20,675 nt of DNA from contig NZ_JALFCU010000091.1 in assembly GCF_022771645.1 (NCBI RefSeq), forward strand, positions 1-20,675. Reading direction: 5' to 3'. The position numbers and the translations under genes were made by a program. Every line of letters starts with the position of its first letter. The first letter of the stretch is position 1. Origin of the DNA: Selenomonas sp. Its GTDB lineage: Bacteria > Bacillota > Negativicutes > Selenomonadales > Selenomonadaceae. The notes under the pieces are model-generated. The model was not told the origin of the DNA. It did not search any database and saw only the letters and a program-made list of their open reading frames with translations. Positions 6,848-13,377 of this stretch are shown piece by piece.

Positions 6848-6990
6848 CCTTTTGAAGGTCGAGCTGCAGCGCCCGGGTCTTGCGCAATGACGCCTCACGA
6901 ACCACGTCAGGTCCGGAAGGAAGCAGCGTTAAGAGAGATACGCCATGTGCCGCAAGGGTGCCTGGGAGCTGTGGTTCGACGTTCAAAAGG
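6848..6990 (+). ncRNA. ffs: Signal recognition particle RNA (4.5S-like)
   Basis: The SRP RNA scaffolds Ffh for co-translational membrane targeting. The universally conserved domain IV tetraloop region is present at about 6908-6931 (GTCAGGTCCGGAAGGAAGCA), with GGAA loop and asymmetric internal loop. The ends pair: CCTTTTGAA at 6848-6856 with TTCAAAAGG at 6982-6990, and inner blocks such as GCCCGGGT with GTGCCTGGG. About 143 bases form one extended hairpin, longer than E. coli 4.5S RNA but without an obvious Alu domain like that of B. subtilis scRNA. The ends are set from pairing and may be off by a few bases. Confidence 0.92.
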
Positions 6991-7000
6991 AAGAAGCGGA

Positions 7001-7039
7001 GGAGGCCGTTGCATTTCGATTGCAACGGCCTCCTTTTTT
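7001..7039 (+). terminator. Terminator of the SRP RNA
   Basis: GGAGGCCGTTGCA (7001-7013) and TGCAACGGCCTCC (7021-7033) form a perfect 13-bp stem with a 7-base loop, followed by six T. It ends only 20 bases before the dnaX ATG. Confidence 0.92.
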
Positions 7040-7059
7040 GATGAAAGGGAGCGTTCCCC

Positions 7060-9060
7060 ATGCCTTATATTGCGCTTTACAGAAAATGGCGGCCGCGCCG
7101 GTTCTCTGACCTCGTCGGCCAGGAGCACGTGTCGCGCACGCTCGCGCAGGCCATCACGACGGGCCGGCTCGGCCATGCGTACCTCTTCGCGGGGCCGCGC
7201 GGCACGGGCAAGACGAGCACGGCGAAGATCCTCGCGATGGCGCTGAACTGCGAGCACCCCGACGGCGCCGAGCCGTGCGGCATATGCAAGAGCTGCCGCG
7301 CCATCGAGGACGGCTCGGCCATCGACGTCTACGAGATCGACGCCGCATCGAACCGCGGCATCGACGAAATCCGTGACCTCCGCGACCGCGCGAAGTACGC
7401 GTCCGCCGAGGGCCGCTACACCGTCTACATCATCGACGAAGTGCACATGCTGACGAAGGAAGCGTTCAACGCGCTCCTGAAGACGCTCGAAGAGCCGCCC
7501 GCGCACCTCATCTTCATCCTCGCGACGACGGAGGCGAACGCCGTCCCGCCGACCATCCAGTCGCGCTGCCAGCGTTTCGACTTCCGCCGCATCACCGTCA
7601 GCGAGATTGAGGCGCGGCTGCGCTACGTCTGCGGGCAGATGGATGTGCCGGCCGACGACAAGGCGCTCGAGCTCATCGCGCTGCAGGCCGACGGCGGCCT
7701 CCGCGACGCGCTCTCCATCCTCGACCAATGCATCTCGCTCTCGGACGGCACGGTCACGGCCGAGCTCGTCCAAGACATGCTCGGCCTCGTCGGCCACAGC
7801 TGGATCTACCGCATGACGGAGGCGCTCGCCGCGCACAAGGCGCAGGACGCGTGGAACCTCCTCGCCGAGCTCCTGCGCGGCGGCAAAGACCTCAAGCAGA
7901 TCGTCTCCGAGCTCGAACTCCATCTCCGAAGCCTCATGATCTATCAGGCCGCCGGCACCGTGGAGGGGCTCGACCTCTACGCCGAGCCCGAGGACGTGCT
8001 GAAAAAGCAGGCGACGCTCTTCCCCGCTGACGCGTATATGCAGATGCTCGCGCGCCTCCACGAGACGCAGCAGGAGCTCCGCTGGTCGCCGCAGCCGCGC
8101 ATCACCGTCGAAATCGCACTGCTCGCGCTCGCGCGCGGGAACTACGGCGGCGCAGAAAACCTCGACGCCGCCATGGCCGCCGCAAAAGCGAACGCCGCCG
8201 CACCGAGCGCGGCGGGCGCAGGCGATGACGCGCGCATCGCGCAGCTCGAAGCGCGCATCGCGGACCTCGCGAAGCAGCTCGCCGCGCGTCCCGTCGTCGC
8301 TGCCCCCGCCGCAGCAGCCGCCGCTGCCGCTCCGCACGTCGCATCGCCTGCCGCCGCGACTGCCACGCCGCCCGCACGTCCTGCGCCAACCGCTGCCAGC
8401 GACGCACCTGCCCCGCCCGCCGCGCCCGTCAGCGACGGCGAGCGCGCGGCATGGCAGCAGTTCCTCGACGCGCTCCCGGGCCTGCACGTCGGCGGCATCG
8501 CGAAATGCTTCGAGCCCGCCGAGCTCGTGCGCCTCAGCGGTGGCGTCTGCGAAGTGCGCTTCGACGGCAAGCATTTCGGCATGGCCCGTCTCGTCGACCA
8601 GATTTACCGCGCCAAGGCCGAGGAACTCCTCGCGAACATCTGCGGCCAGCCCATGAAGCTCGTCTGCCAGTTTGACCGGAACGCCCCTGCCGCGCGCCCT
8701 GCACCAAGGAAAGCACCGAAGAAGCCCGCCCCGCCGCCGCTGCCGCACGCCGATCATCCCATCGCCGTCGACACGAGCGCGATGGACGCGGCCGCGCAGG
8801 CGAACTTCGCGCACACGATGGAGATTTTTGACGCGCACGGCGGCGGCACCGTCGTCGAAAAGCCTGCGCCGCCCGAAGGCGCGAAAGGCATCCCGCCGGA
8901 AGGTTTCCCCGGCGCAACCGCCGACGCAACGCCTGCGCCCGCACCACAAGCAAGCGCCACACCGACGTCTGCTGCCTTTGACGCACCGCCGCCGATCGAC
9001 GACAGCGACGCCCCGCCCGAGGACGAAGACGACGAGCTGCCGCCCGATGCAGACAATTGA
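7060..9060 (+). CDS. dnaX: DNA polymerase III subunit gamma/tau
   Basis: DnaX is the ATPase of the clamp loader that places the beta clamp on DNA and bridges polymerase and helicase. In this 666-residue protein Walker A GPRGTGKT is at 45-52, the zinc cysteines are C64, C73, C76 and C79, Walker B IIDE is at 124-127 and the SRC arginine-finger motif is at 168-170. Domains I-III reach about residue 360. An Ala/Pro-rich linker (about 375-455) leads to a conserved-looking globular segment (about 460-545) and a second Pro/Ala/acidic tail ending PEDEDDELPPDADN. No programmed-frameshift heptamer was found at the usual place, so a separate gamma form is not predicted. The start is the ATG at 7060 with AAAGGGAG upstream. 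The gene sits directly behind the SRP RNA terminator with no promoter between. Confidence 0.97.
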   Translation: MPYIALYRKWRPRRFSDLVGQEHVSRTLAQAITTGRLGHAYLFAGPRGTGKTSTAKILAMALNCEHPDGAEPCGICKSCRAIEDGSAIDVYEIDAASNRGIDEIRDLRDRAKYASAEGRYTVYIIDEVHMLTKEAFNALLKTLEEPPAHLIFILATTEANAVPPTIQSRCQRFDFRRITVSEIEARLRYVCGQMDVPADDKALELIALQADGGLRDALSILDQCISLSDGTVTAELVQDMLGLVGHSWIYRMTEALAAHKAQDAWNLLAELLRGGKDLKQIVSELELHLRSLMIYQAAGTVEGLDLYAEPEDVLKKQATLFPADAYMQMLARLHETQQELRWSPQPRITVEIALLALARGNYGGAENLDAAMAAAKANAAAPSAAGAGDDARIAQLEARIADLAKQLAARPVVAAPAAAAAAAAPHVASPAAATATPPARPAPTAASDAPAPPAAPVSDGERAAWQQFLDALPGLHVGGIAKCFEPAELVRLSGGVCEVRFDGKHFGMARLVDQIYRAKAEELLANICGQPMKLVCQFDRNAPAARPAPRKAPKKPAPPPLPHADHPIAVDTSAMDAAAQANFAHTMEIFDAHGGGTVVEKPAPPEGAKGIPPEGFPGATADATPAPAPQASATPTSAAFDAPPPIDDSDAPPEDEDDELPPDADN

Positions 9061-9140
9061 CGTTTCCGCGCTTTTTTGATACTCTAAAGGAAGATTTTAC
9101 ACACCGCAATTTATCCTACGACTGAGAGGAGCATACACAA

Positions 9141-9476
9141 ATGTTTGGTGGAATGGGCAACATGGGCAACATGGCCGGCATGATGAAAAAAGTCCAGAAA
9201 ATGCAGAACGAAATGCTCAAGATGCAGGAAGAGCTCAAGAAAAAAACCGTCGACGTCTCCGTCGGCGGCGGCGCCGTCAAGATGGTCGTGAACGGTGAGA
9301 AAAAAGTCGAGCGCCTGACGATCGACCCGGCCGCCGTCGATCCCGACGACGTCGAGATGCTGCAGGACCTCCTCGTCTCCGCATTCAACGAGGCGACGGA
9401 CAAGGCCGACACCATGATGAAGACCGAGATGCAGAAGCTCGCCGGCGGCCTCGGCCTGCCGCCGGGACTCCTCTGA
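9141..9476 (+). CDS. ybaB: YbaB/EbfC family nucleoid-associated protein
   Basis: The 111-residue protein belongs to a family of small dimeric DNA-binding proteins encoded between dnaX and recR in most bacteria. It starts MFGGMGNMGNMAGMMKKVQK, a Gly/Met-rich leader followed by an amphipathic helix, then the VDVSVGGGAVKMVVNGEKKV sheet and the conserved DPDDVEMLQDLLVSAFNEA helix. GAGAGGAGC precedes the ATG. Its stop overlaps the recR start by one base (TGATG), indicating translational coupling. An 80-base gap separates it from dnaX without an evident terminator, so dnaX-ybaB-recR probably form one operon. Confidence 0.95.
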   Translation: MFGGMGNMGNMAGMMKKVQKMQNEMLKMQEELKKKTVDVSVGGGAVKMVVNGEKKVERLTIDPAAVDPDDVEMLQDLLVSAFNEATDKADTMMKTEMQKLAGGLGLPPGLL

Positions 9477-10072
9477 TGCAGTACATCGCGCCGCTCCAGA
9501 AGCTCATCGAGCACTTCCGCGCGCTGCCCGGCATCGGGAACAAGACCGCCGTGCGCCTCGCGTACCACGTCCTCGACATGACGCCCGCGGACGCGCAAGC
9601 GCTCGCCGGCGCCATCCTCGAGGCGAAAGAAAAGATCGGCTACTGCAACACCTGCTGGAACCTCAGCGACGAAAATCCCTGTGCCATCTGCGCGTCGGAA
9701 AAGCGCGACCACAGCGTCATCTGCGTCGTCGAGCAGCCGCAGGACGTCGCAGCCATGGAGCGCATGAACGAATACAAGGGCGTCTACCACGTCCTGCACG
9801 GCGCGCTCTCACCGCTCGAAGGCGTCGGGCCCGACCAGCTGCGCATCAAGGAACTCCTGACGCGCCTCTACGACGACACCGTGAAAGAAGTCATCATGGC
9901 GACGAACCCGACCGTCGAAGGCGAAGCTACGGCCATGTACATCGCGAAGCTCCTGAAGCCCACGGGCCTCAAGATCACGCGCATCGCCCACGGCCTCCCC
10001 ATCGGCGGCGACCTCGAGTACGCCGACGAAGTCACGCTCGCAAAAGCCATGGAAAACCGCAGGGAAATCTGA
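9476..10072 (+). CDS. recR: Recombination mediator RecR
   Basis: RecR with RecO/RecF loads RecA onto SSB-coated single-stranded DNA during gap repair. This 198-residue protein has the usual length. The helix-hairpin-helix segment LPGIGNKTAVRLAYHVL is at 17-33. The zinc finger is C57-x2-C60 and C69-x2-C72. A Toprim domain follows, with ICVVEQPQDV (about 81-90) and the later ATNPTVEGEATAMYI motif. The C-terminal ITRIAHGLPIGGDLEYAD segment is characteristic. Translation is coupled to ybaB. A hairpin at 10095-10123 follows the stop. Confidence 0.97.
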   Translation: MQYIAPLQKLIEHFRALPGIGNKTAVRLAYHVLDMTPADAQALAGAILEAKEKIGYCNTCWNLSDENPCAICASEKRDHSVICVVEQPQDVAAMERMNEYKGVYHVLHGALSPLEGVGPDQLRIKELLTRLYDDTVKEVIMATNPTVEGEATAMYIAKLLKPTGLKITRIAHGLPIGGDLEYADEVTLAKAMENRREI

Positions 10073-10094
10073 CCCGAAATCTACCCATGAAAAA

Positions 10095-10123
10095 AACGCC
10101 CGAGGGACTTGCCCTTGGGCGTT
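10095..10123. terminator. Hairpin between recR and bofA
   Basis: AACGCCCGAGGG (10095-10106) pairs with CCCTTGGGCGTT (10112-10123), 12 bp with one G-T, and a 5-base loop. On the plus strand only CCATTT follows; on the minus strand the run of A at 10091-10096 would give a T-tract. It may partially terminate recR or act bidirectionally. It shares its base stem with the hairpin on the other side of bofA. Confidence 0.55.
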
Positions 10124-10145
10124 CCATTTAAGGAGGCACCATTTT

Positions 10146-10388
10146 ATGTTCGAAGCTGTCATCGGCGCTGCTATCGGCATCATCATCCTCGCACTCATCC
10201 TGAAGCTCGTCTCGATCCCGATCCGCCTGTTCTGGAAATTCATCACGAACAGCATCATCGGCGCGCTCATGCTCTGGGTCGTCAACCTCTTCGGCGCCGG
10301 CGTCCCCATCGACATCCTCCGCGCCCTCATCGCCGGCATCTTCGGCATCCCGGGCGTCATCGTGATCTTGCTGTACCAATATCTCTGA
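10146..10388 (+). CDS. bofA: BofA-family small membrane protein
   Basis: The 80-residue protein has two or three hydrophobic stretches: about 4-26, 37-50 and 60-79. In B. subtilis BofA is a membrane protein of about 87 residues that holds the SpoIVFB protease inactive until pro-sigma-K processing. It lies downstream of recR there too, and both length and position agree here. IRLFWKFITNSIIGALMLWV and FGIPGVIVILLYQ match the family pattern. The ribosome binding site is TAAGGAGGC (about 10129-10137). Sporulation is not shown by the window; members of this family occur in non-sporulating relatives, where the role is unknown. Confidence 0.8.
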   Translation: MFEAVIGAAIGIIILALILKLVSIPIRLFWKFITNSIIGALMLWVVNLFGAGVPIDILRALIAGIFGIPGVIVILLYQYL

Positions 10389-10389
10389 C

Positions 10390-10427
10390 CAACGCCCATC
10401 CTCATCGCCCTCAGAGGATGGGCGTTG
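10390..10427 (+). terminator. Hairpin after bofA
   Basis: CAACGCCCATCCTC (10390-10403) and GAGGATGGGCGTTG (10414-10427) form a perfect 14-bp stem with a 10-base loop, starting one base after the bofA stop. There is no T-run on either side, so it is a weak intrinsic terminator or a 3'-end stabiliser. Confidence 0.5.
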
Positions 10428-10444
10428 AGGCCATCACGTGAAAC

Positions 10445-10473
10445 AAAAAAGAGGACAGTGGAACCTGTCCTCT
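10445..10473 (-). terminator. Terminator of tRNA-Gly
   Basis: On the minus strand AGAGGACAG (complement of 10465-10473) pairs with CTGTCCTCT (complement of 10450-10458), a 9-bp stem with a 6-base loop, followed by six T (complement of 10445-10450). Confidence 0.88.
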
Positions 10474-10484
10474 CGAATGCCATC

Positions 10485-10558
10485 TGGAGCGGGCGAGGGG
10501 AATCGAACCCCCCTCTTTAGCTTGGGAAGCTGACATTCTACCAATGAACTACGCCCGC
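10485..10558 (-). tRNA. tRNA-Gly (anticodon CCC)
   Basis: This 74-base tRNA has encoded CCA (complement of 10485-10487). The acceptor strands GCGGGCG and CGCCCGC pair and the discriminator is T. The anticodon loop TTCCCAA gives CCC, reading GGG. The anticodon stem TCAGC/GCTAA has one C-A mismatch, and G-T pairs close the D-stem and T-stem. The T-loop TTCGATT is standard. It has its own promoter and terminator. Confidence 0.94.
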
Positions 10559-10577
10559 ATCATTGACTGACTCAAAT

Positions 10578-10606
10578 ATTCTATCACGTGCCGGGTGTTT
10601 TTTCAA
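10578..10606 (-). promoter_or_regulatory. tRNA-Gly promoter
   Basis: On the minus strand TTGAAA (10601-10606), 17 bases, TAGAAT (10578-10583), ending about 20 bases before the tRNA 5' end. Confidence 0.8.
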
Positions 10607-10722
10607 GAGCGAGAGCGTCCACGGACGAGATTTTTGTGGAAAAGAGGAAATCGCGGGGCGCGTGTCGTATATGAAAGATAATCAAAACTTCGTTGGAAAC
10701 GGCACGAAGGAAGGGAGTCGTC

Positions 10723-11532
10723 ATGGGCAAGAAGCTTTCGATCATCAAATACGGGTTCGTCGCGGCGATCGTGCTCGGCGTGGCAGGCGTCGGCGGGCAT
10801 TTCGCGGCGATGCATTACCAGCAGACGATGGCGGTCGTGCAGCAGAAGAAGGACGCGCAGCTCGCGGAGCAGAAGGCGAAGCGGCTCGAGCGCGAGGCGC
10901 GCGAAAAGGAGCGCGAGGCGAAGCGCCACCCGAACAAGAAGTCGGCCGTCGGCGACGCGGACGCGATGGATGACGCGGAGACGCTCGAGCAGGAGATGGT
11001 GCAGAAGAATCTCGACTACGGGCGCGTGCTCTTAAGCTACGAGCCGCCGACGGACGACGGCATCTATCTCGTGCCGTACATCATCAAGGGGCAGGACGGC
11101 CCGATGCTCTATGTGTCCGTGCGCCATCTCGGGCAGACGCCGCAGAATTTCCCAGGCGTCGACGTGATGCCGGACGAGAATACGACGTACCACATCCGCC
11201 CGGAGGCGCAGCAGGTGACGGTGACGGAGCGCGAGGGCGGCGGCTTCACGGAGCAGTTCGACGAGCTCGTCGGCGGCGAGACGCTGAAGGCGCTGCGCGT
11301 GATCGGCCGCACGGACGGCGGCGGCGTGAAGATCATCTTCCCGCGCGAGGGCGGCTCGAACGACGACCGCCTGCTGACGGCCATCGAGTGCCAGCAGGTC
11401 GACCACATGCTGAAGCTCTACCAGTACCTGCAGGAGAAAAAGGAAAAAGGCGAATGGCAGGCGCCGGCGACGAACACGGCGACAAAGGAAGACACCGGCC
11501 TGCCGTTCGAAGGGGAATTCACATCGCTCTGA
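10723..11532 (+). CDS. Membrane-anchored protein of unknown function
   Basis: The 269-residue protein has an N-terminal membrane anchor (about 9-31), then a highly charged Lys/Glu/Arg-rich helix, probably coiled coil (about 38-75). A soluble domain (about 95-250) follows, containing DGIYLVPYIIKGQDGPMLYV, and a short polar tail. The anchor-coil-domain plan suggests that most of the chain is outside the cytoplasm. I do not recognise the family. The start is the ATG at 10723 with GGAAGGGAG upstream; an ATG ten codons earlier has no ribosome binding site. No convincing promoter was found in 10607-10722. It ends at a bidirectional terminator shared with the convergent metallopeptidase gene. Confidence 0.85.
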   Translation: MGKKLSIIKYGFVAAIVLGVAGVGGHFAAMHYQQTMAVVQQKKDAQLAEQKAKRLEREAREKEREAKRHPNKKSAVGDADAMDDAETLEQEMVQKNLDYGRVLLSYEPPTDDGIYLVPYIIKGQDGPMLYVSVRHLGQTPQNFPGVDVMPDENTTYHIRPEAQQVTVTEREGGGFTEQFDELVGGETLKALRVIGRTDGGGVKIIFPREGGSNDDRLLTAIECQQVDHMLKLYQYLQEKKEKGEWQAPATNTATKEDTGLPFEGEFTSL

Positions 11533-11539
11533 ACATGCA

Positions 11540-11563
11540 AAAAGCCCGCACGCGCGGGCTTTT
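11540..11563. terminator. Bidirectional terminator
   Basis: AAAAGCCCGC (11540-11549), loop ACGC, GCGGGCTTTT (11554-11563). A-run on one side and T-run on the other serve both convergent genes, each of whose stops is within 10 bases. Confidence 0.92.
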
Positions 11564-11569
11564 TCCGTA

Positions 11570-12250
11570 TCATCGGTTCAGGAGCGCCCGCACGTCTTTC
11601 CATGCGGGCATATAGCGCGTCATGAGCGCGTAAAAATGCGCGTTGTGGTGCGTCTCGACGAGGTGCAGGAGCTCGTGCAGCAGGAGGTAGTCGAGGCAGA
11701 TGCGCGGATGGTGGACGAGCTGGAGGTTCACCCAGATGCGGCGCGCGCGGACGTTGCACGTGCCCCAGCGCGTCTTCATGTCCTTCGTGTGCCATTCGCG
11801 CGCGTGGAGGCCGGTGCGCGCTTCGATGACCGGAAGTCGCTCGGCAACGGCGCGCTCGAGTTCGGCGCGCAAGATTTCTTTGAGCACGGCGGCGCGGTGC
11901 GCATCGTCCGTCCCGGGGCGGACGGTCAGCACGATGCGCGCGCCGTCTTTTTTTGCGCGCGGTAGAGCGCCTGGCACCTCACGCACGACGAGGACGTGCG
12001 GCGCGCCCCAGAGGTACAGCGTCTCGCCCGTCGCCGTGTGAGCGGGCGCCGCAGGCGGTCGGCGCTGCACGGCGTCGACCGTTTTCCGCAGCCACGCGGC
12101 GTGCGCGGCGAGGAACGCATCGATGTCCGCGCGCGGCATCCGGAGCGGCGCGGACAGCACGGCGCGGCCGTCGTTCTTGACGCGCAGGTACATGTTCTTC
12201 ATGCGCCTCCGCACGAGCTCGACGGGAATGCCGTCGACGGTGATGGTCAT
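11570..12250 (-). CDS. YgjP-type (DUF45) zinc metallopeptidase
   Basis: The 226-residue protein belongs to the YgjP/DUF45 group of zincin-like peptidases. The zinc motif HELLH is at 192-196, with the third ligand H202 in ETHHNAHF. The family-typical KTRWGTCN segment lies upstream (about 160-167), followed by INLQLVHHP-like sequence and LDYLLLHELLHL. All expected catalytic residues (H192, E193, H196) are present. The start is the ATG at 12250-12248, preceded by AAGGAGG; the longer reading frame upstream runs into the divergent gene. It has no signal peptide, so it should be cytoplasmic. The substrate is unknown. Confidence 0.88.
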   Translation of the reverse strand: MTITVDGIPVELVRRRMKNMYLRVKNDGRAVLSAPLRMPRADIDAFLAAHAAWLRKTVDAVQRRPPAAPAHTATGETLYLWGAPHVLVVREVPGALPRAKKDGARIVLTVRPGTDDAHRAAVLKEILRAELERAVAERLPVIEARTGLHAREWHTKDMKTRWGTCNVRARRIWVNLQLVHHPRICLDYLLLHELLHLVETHHNAHFYALMTRYMPAWKDVRALLNR

Positions 12251-12272
12251 GGGGCTGCCTCCTTTCCGCTCT

Positions 12273-12301
12273 ATTGTAATGGAATCGAAACGTGTTGAAA
12301 A
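12273..12301 (-). promoter_or_regulatory. Candidate promoter of the metallopeptidase gene
   Basis: On the minus strand TTTTCA (12296-12301), 17 bases, TACAAT (12273-12278). The -35 is weak (4 of 6). It overlaps the -35 of the divergent promoter at 12295-12323. Confidence 0.45.
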
Positions 12302-12323
12302 GCGGGAATTTTTCCCGTACAAT
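12295..12323 (+). promoter_or_regulatory. Nucleosidase-gene promoter with palindromic spacer
   Basis: TTGAAA (12295-12300), 17 bases, TACAAT (12318-12323). The spacer contains the inverted repeat CGGGAA-TTT-TTCCCG (12303-12317), which fills it almost exactly and would be an ideal operator. Confidence 0.68.
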
Positions 12324-12356
12324 GAAGGAAACGGGAGAAAAAACGGAGGCGATTCC

Positions 12357-13109
12357 ATGAAAGAACAACCCATCATTGTGCAAGGCGCGATGTCCGTCGA
12401 GACGGCGGAGCTCATCGGCGCGCTGACGGATGCACAGGAAGAACCGTTCGGCCCGTGGCGCTGCGTGCGCGGCAGGCTTTTCGGCCACCCCGTCGTCATC
12501 CAGGAGACGCAATGGGGCATGGCGAACGCGGCAGCGCTCGCGGCGCTCGCGATCGAGCGCTACGCGCCGCGCGCCATCCTCAGCCAGGGCACGGCCGGCG
12601 CGCACGACGCAGGCCTCGACGTCTACGACATCGTGCTCGGCGCGCGGACGGTCAACGAGTCGGCGTGGCAGTCGCACTACCGGCCGGAGGGCGCGGGCGC
12701 GCCGTACGACGACCTGAAGCAGCTCGGCGTCTTCGCGTGGGATGCGGAAAAGCAGGCGTTCACGCAGGAGGTCTACCACGCGGCAGACGAAGCTCTCCTC
12801 GCCGCCGCCCGCCGCGCCGCCCCGCGCTACCCACGCGGCAAGGTCGTAGAAGGCACGATCGGCACATGCGACAGCTGGAACTGCGCCATCGACCGCGTGA
12901 AGTTCCTGCGCCGCTTCTACGGCTCGCTCTGCGAAGAAATGGAAGGCGACGCCGTCGCGCAGATCGCACAGTCCTTCGGCGTCCCCTTCCTCGCCATCCG
13001 CATCATTTCGAACAGCATTTTGAAGAACCAGGACCCGTGGGACCTCGGGACCGGGCCGGCGTGCCAGGGGTTTGTACGCGAGGTGGTGCGGGAGTACTGG
13101 GGAGATTAG
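12357..13109 (+). CDS. MTA/SAH-nucleosidase-like enzyme, variant active site
   Basis: This 250-residue protein of the PNP/UDP phosphorylase superfamily is closest in pattern to 5'-methylthioadenosine/S-adenosylhomocysteine nucleosidase, which cleaves MTA and SAH to adenine. GAMSVETAEL aligns with the family's N-terminus and supplies the proton-acceptor Glu (E15, E12 in E. coli). CEEMEGDAVAQIA carries the ribose-binding M195-E196. The position of the catalytic Asp in the RxISD motif is Asn here (RIISNSI, N219). That Asp interacts with adenine N7, so Asn points to a different base (6-oxopurine, as in PNP or futalosine-type enzymes) or altered activity. The chain is about 20 residues longer than E. 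coli MtnN, with extra sequence at about 97-125. The start is the ATG at 12357 with ACGGAGGCG upstream. I leave the gene symbol blank because of N219. Confidence 0.75.
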   Translation: MKEQPIIVQGAMSVETAELIGALTDAQEEPFGPWRCVRGRLFGHPVVIQETQWGMANAAALAALAIERYAPRAILSQGTAGAHDAGLDVYDIVLGARTVNESAWQSHYRPEGAGAPYDDLKQLGVFAWDAEKQAFTQEVYHAADEALLAAARRAAPRYPRGKVVEGTIGTCDSWNCAIDRVKFLRRFYGSLCEEMEGDAVAQIAQSFGVPFLAIRIISNSILKNQDPWDLGTGPACQGFVREVVREYWGD

Positions 13110-13147
13110 AGCCGTCACGATCTATTGCCAAACGTAGCTCGTGCAGC

Positions 13148-13353
13148 AGCCTCTCCCTTCGGGAGAGGTGGCGCGCGTAGCGCGACGGAGCGGGTGGCGG
13201 AGGTAGGAATGGACAACACGCACGATTGTTACTGCGAAGACATCTGTAAGTTCTTGCATTCCTTCGACATGACAATCCTGCATCTCGTCATGCCCTACCT
13301 CCGACACCCTTTCCGTCGGCCTGCGGCCGCCACCTTCCCCGAAGGGGAAGGCT
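13148..13353. repeat. Dispersed repeat, copy 2 (two-armed)
   Basis: The left arm 13148-13207 begins GCCTCTCCCTTCGGGAGAGG and continues TGGCGCGCGTAGCGCGAC to GGAGGTAGG. The right arm 13294-13353 is its imperfect inverted counterpart: CCTACCTCCGACACCC, then CACCTTCCCCGAAGGGG and AAGGCT. About 85 bases of unrelated sequence lie between the arms. Each arm tip is itself a hairpin. No ORF fits. The same plan recurs at 19163-19379. This fills the spacer before larE, whose ribosome binding site lies just past its end, next to a CTTTCTATAGAAAG palindrome (13352-13365). Confidence 0.75.
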
Positions 13354-13377
13354 TTCTATAGAAAGGGGCCTTTCCCA

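Noticed and set aside
7998..8015. Possible dnaX frameshift slippery site (CTGAAAAAGCAGG)
   Set aside because: The A-run is one base too short for the A-AAA-AAG heptamer, lies before the usual gamma end, and no supporting structure or stop context is clear.
6907..8949. 680-codon minus-strand frame opposite dnaX
   Set aside because: Shadow of dnaX; translation is repetitive Arg/Asp/Glu-rich sequence without domains.
13125..13361. 78-codon frame across repeat copy 2
   Set aside because: It is made of repeat arms whose sequence recurs in non-coding positions elsewhere in the window.
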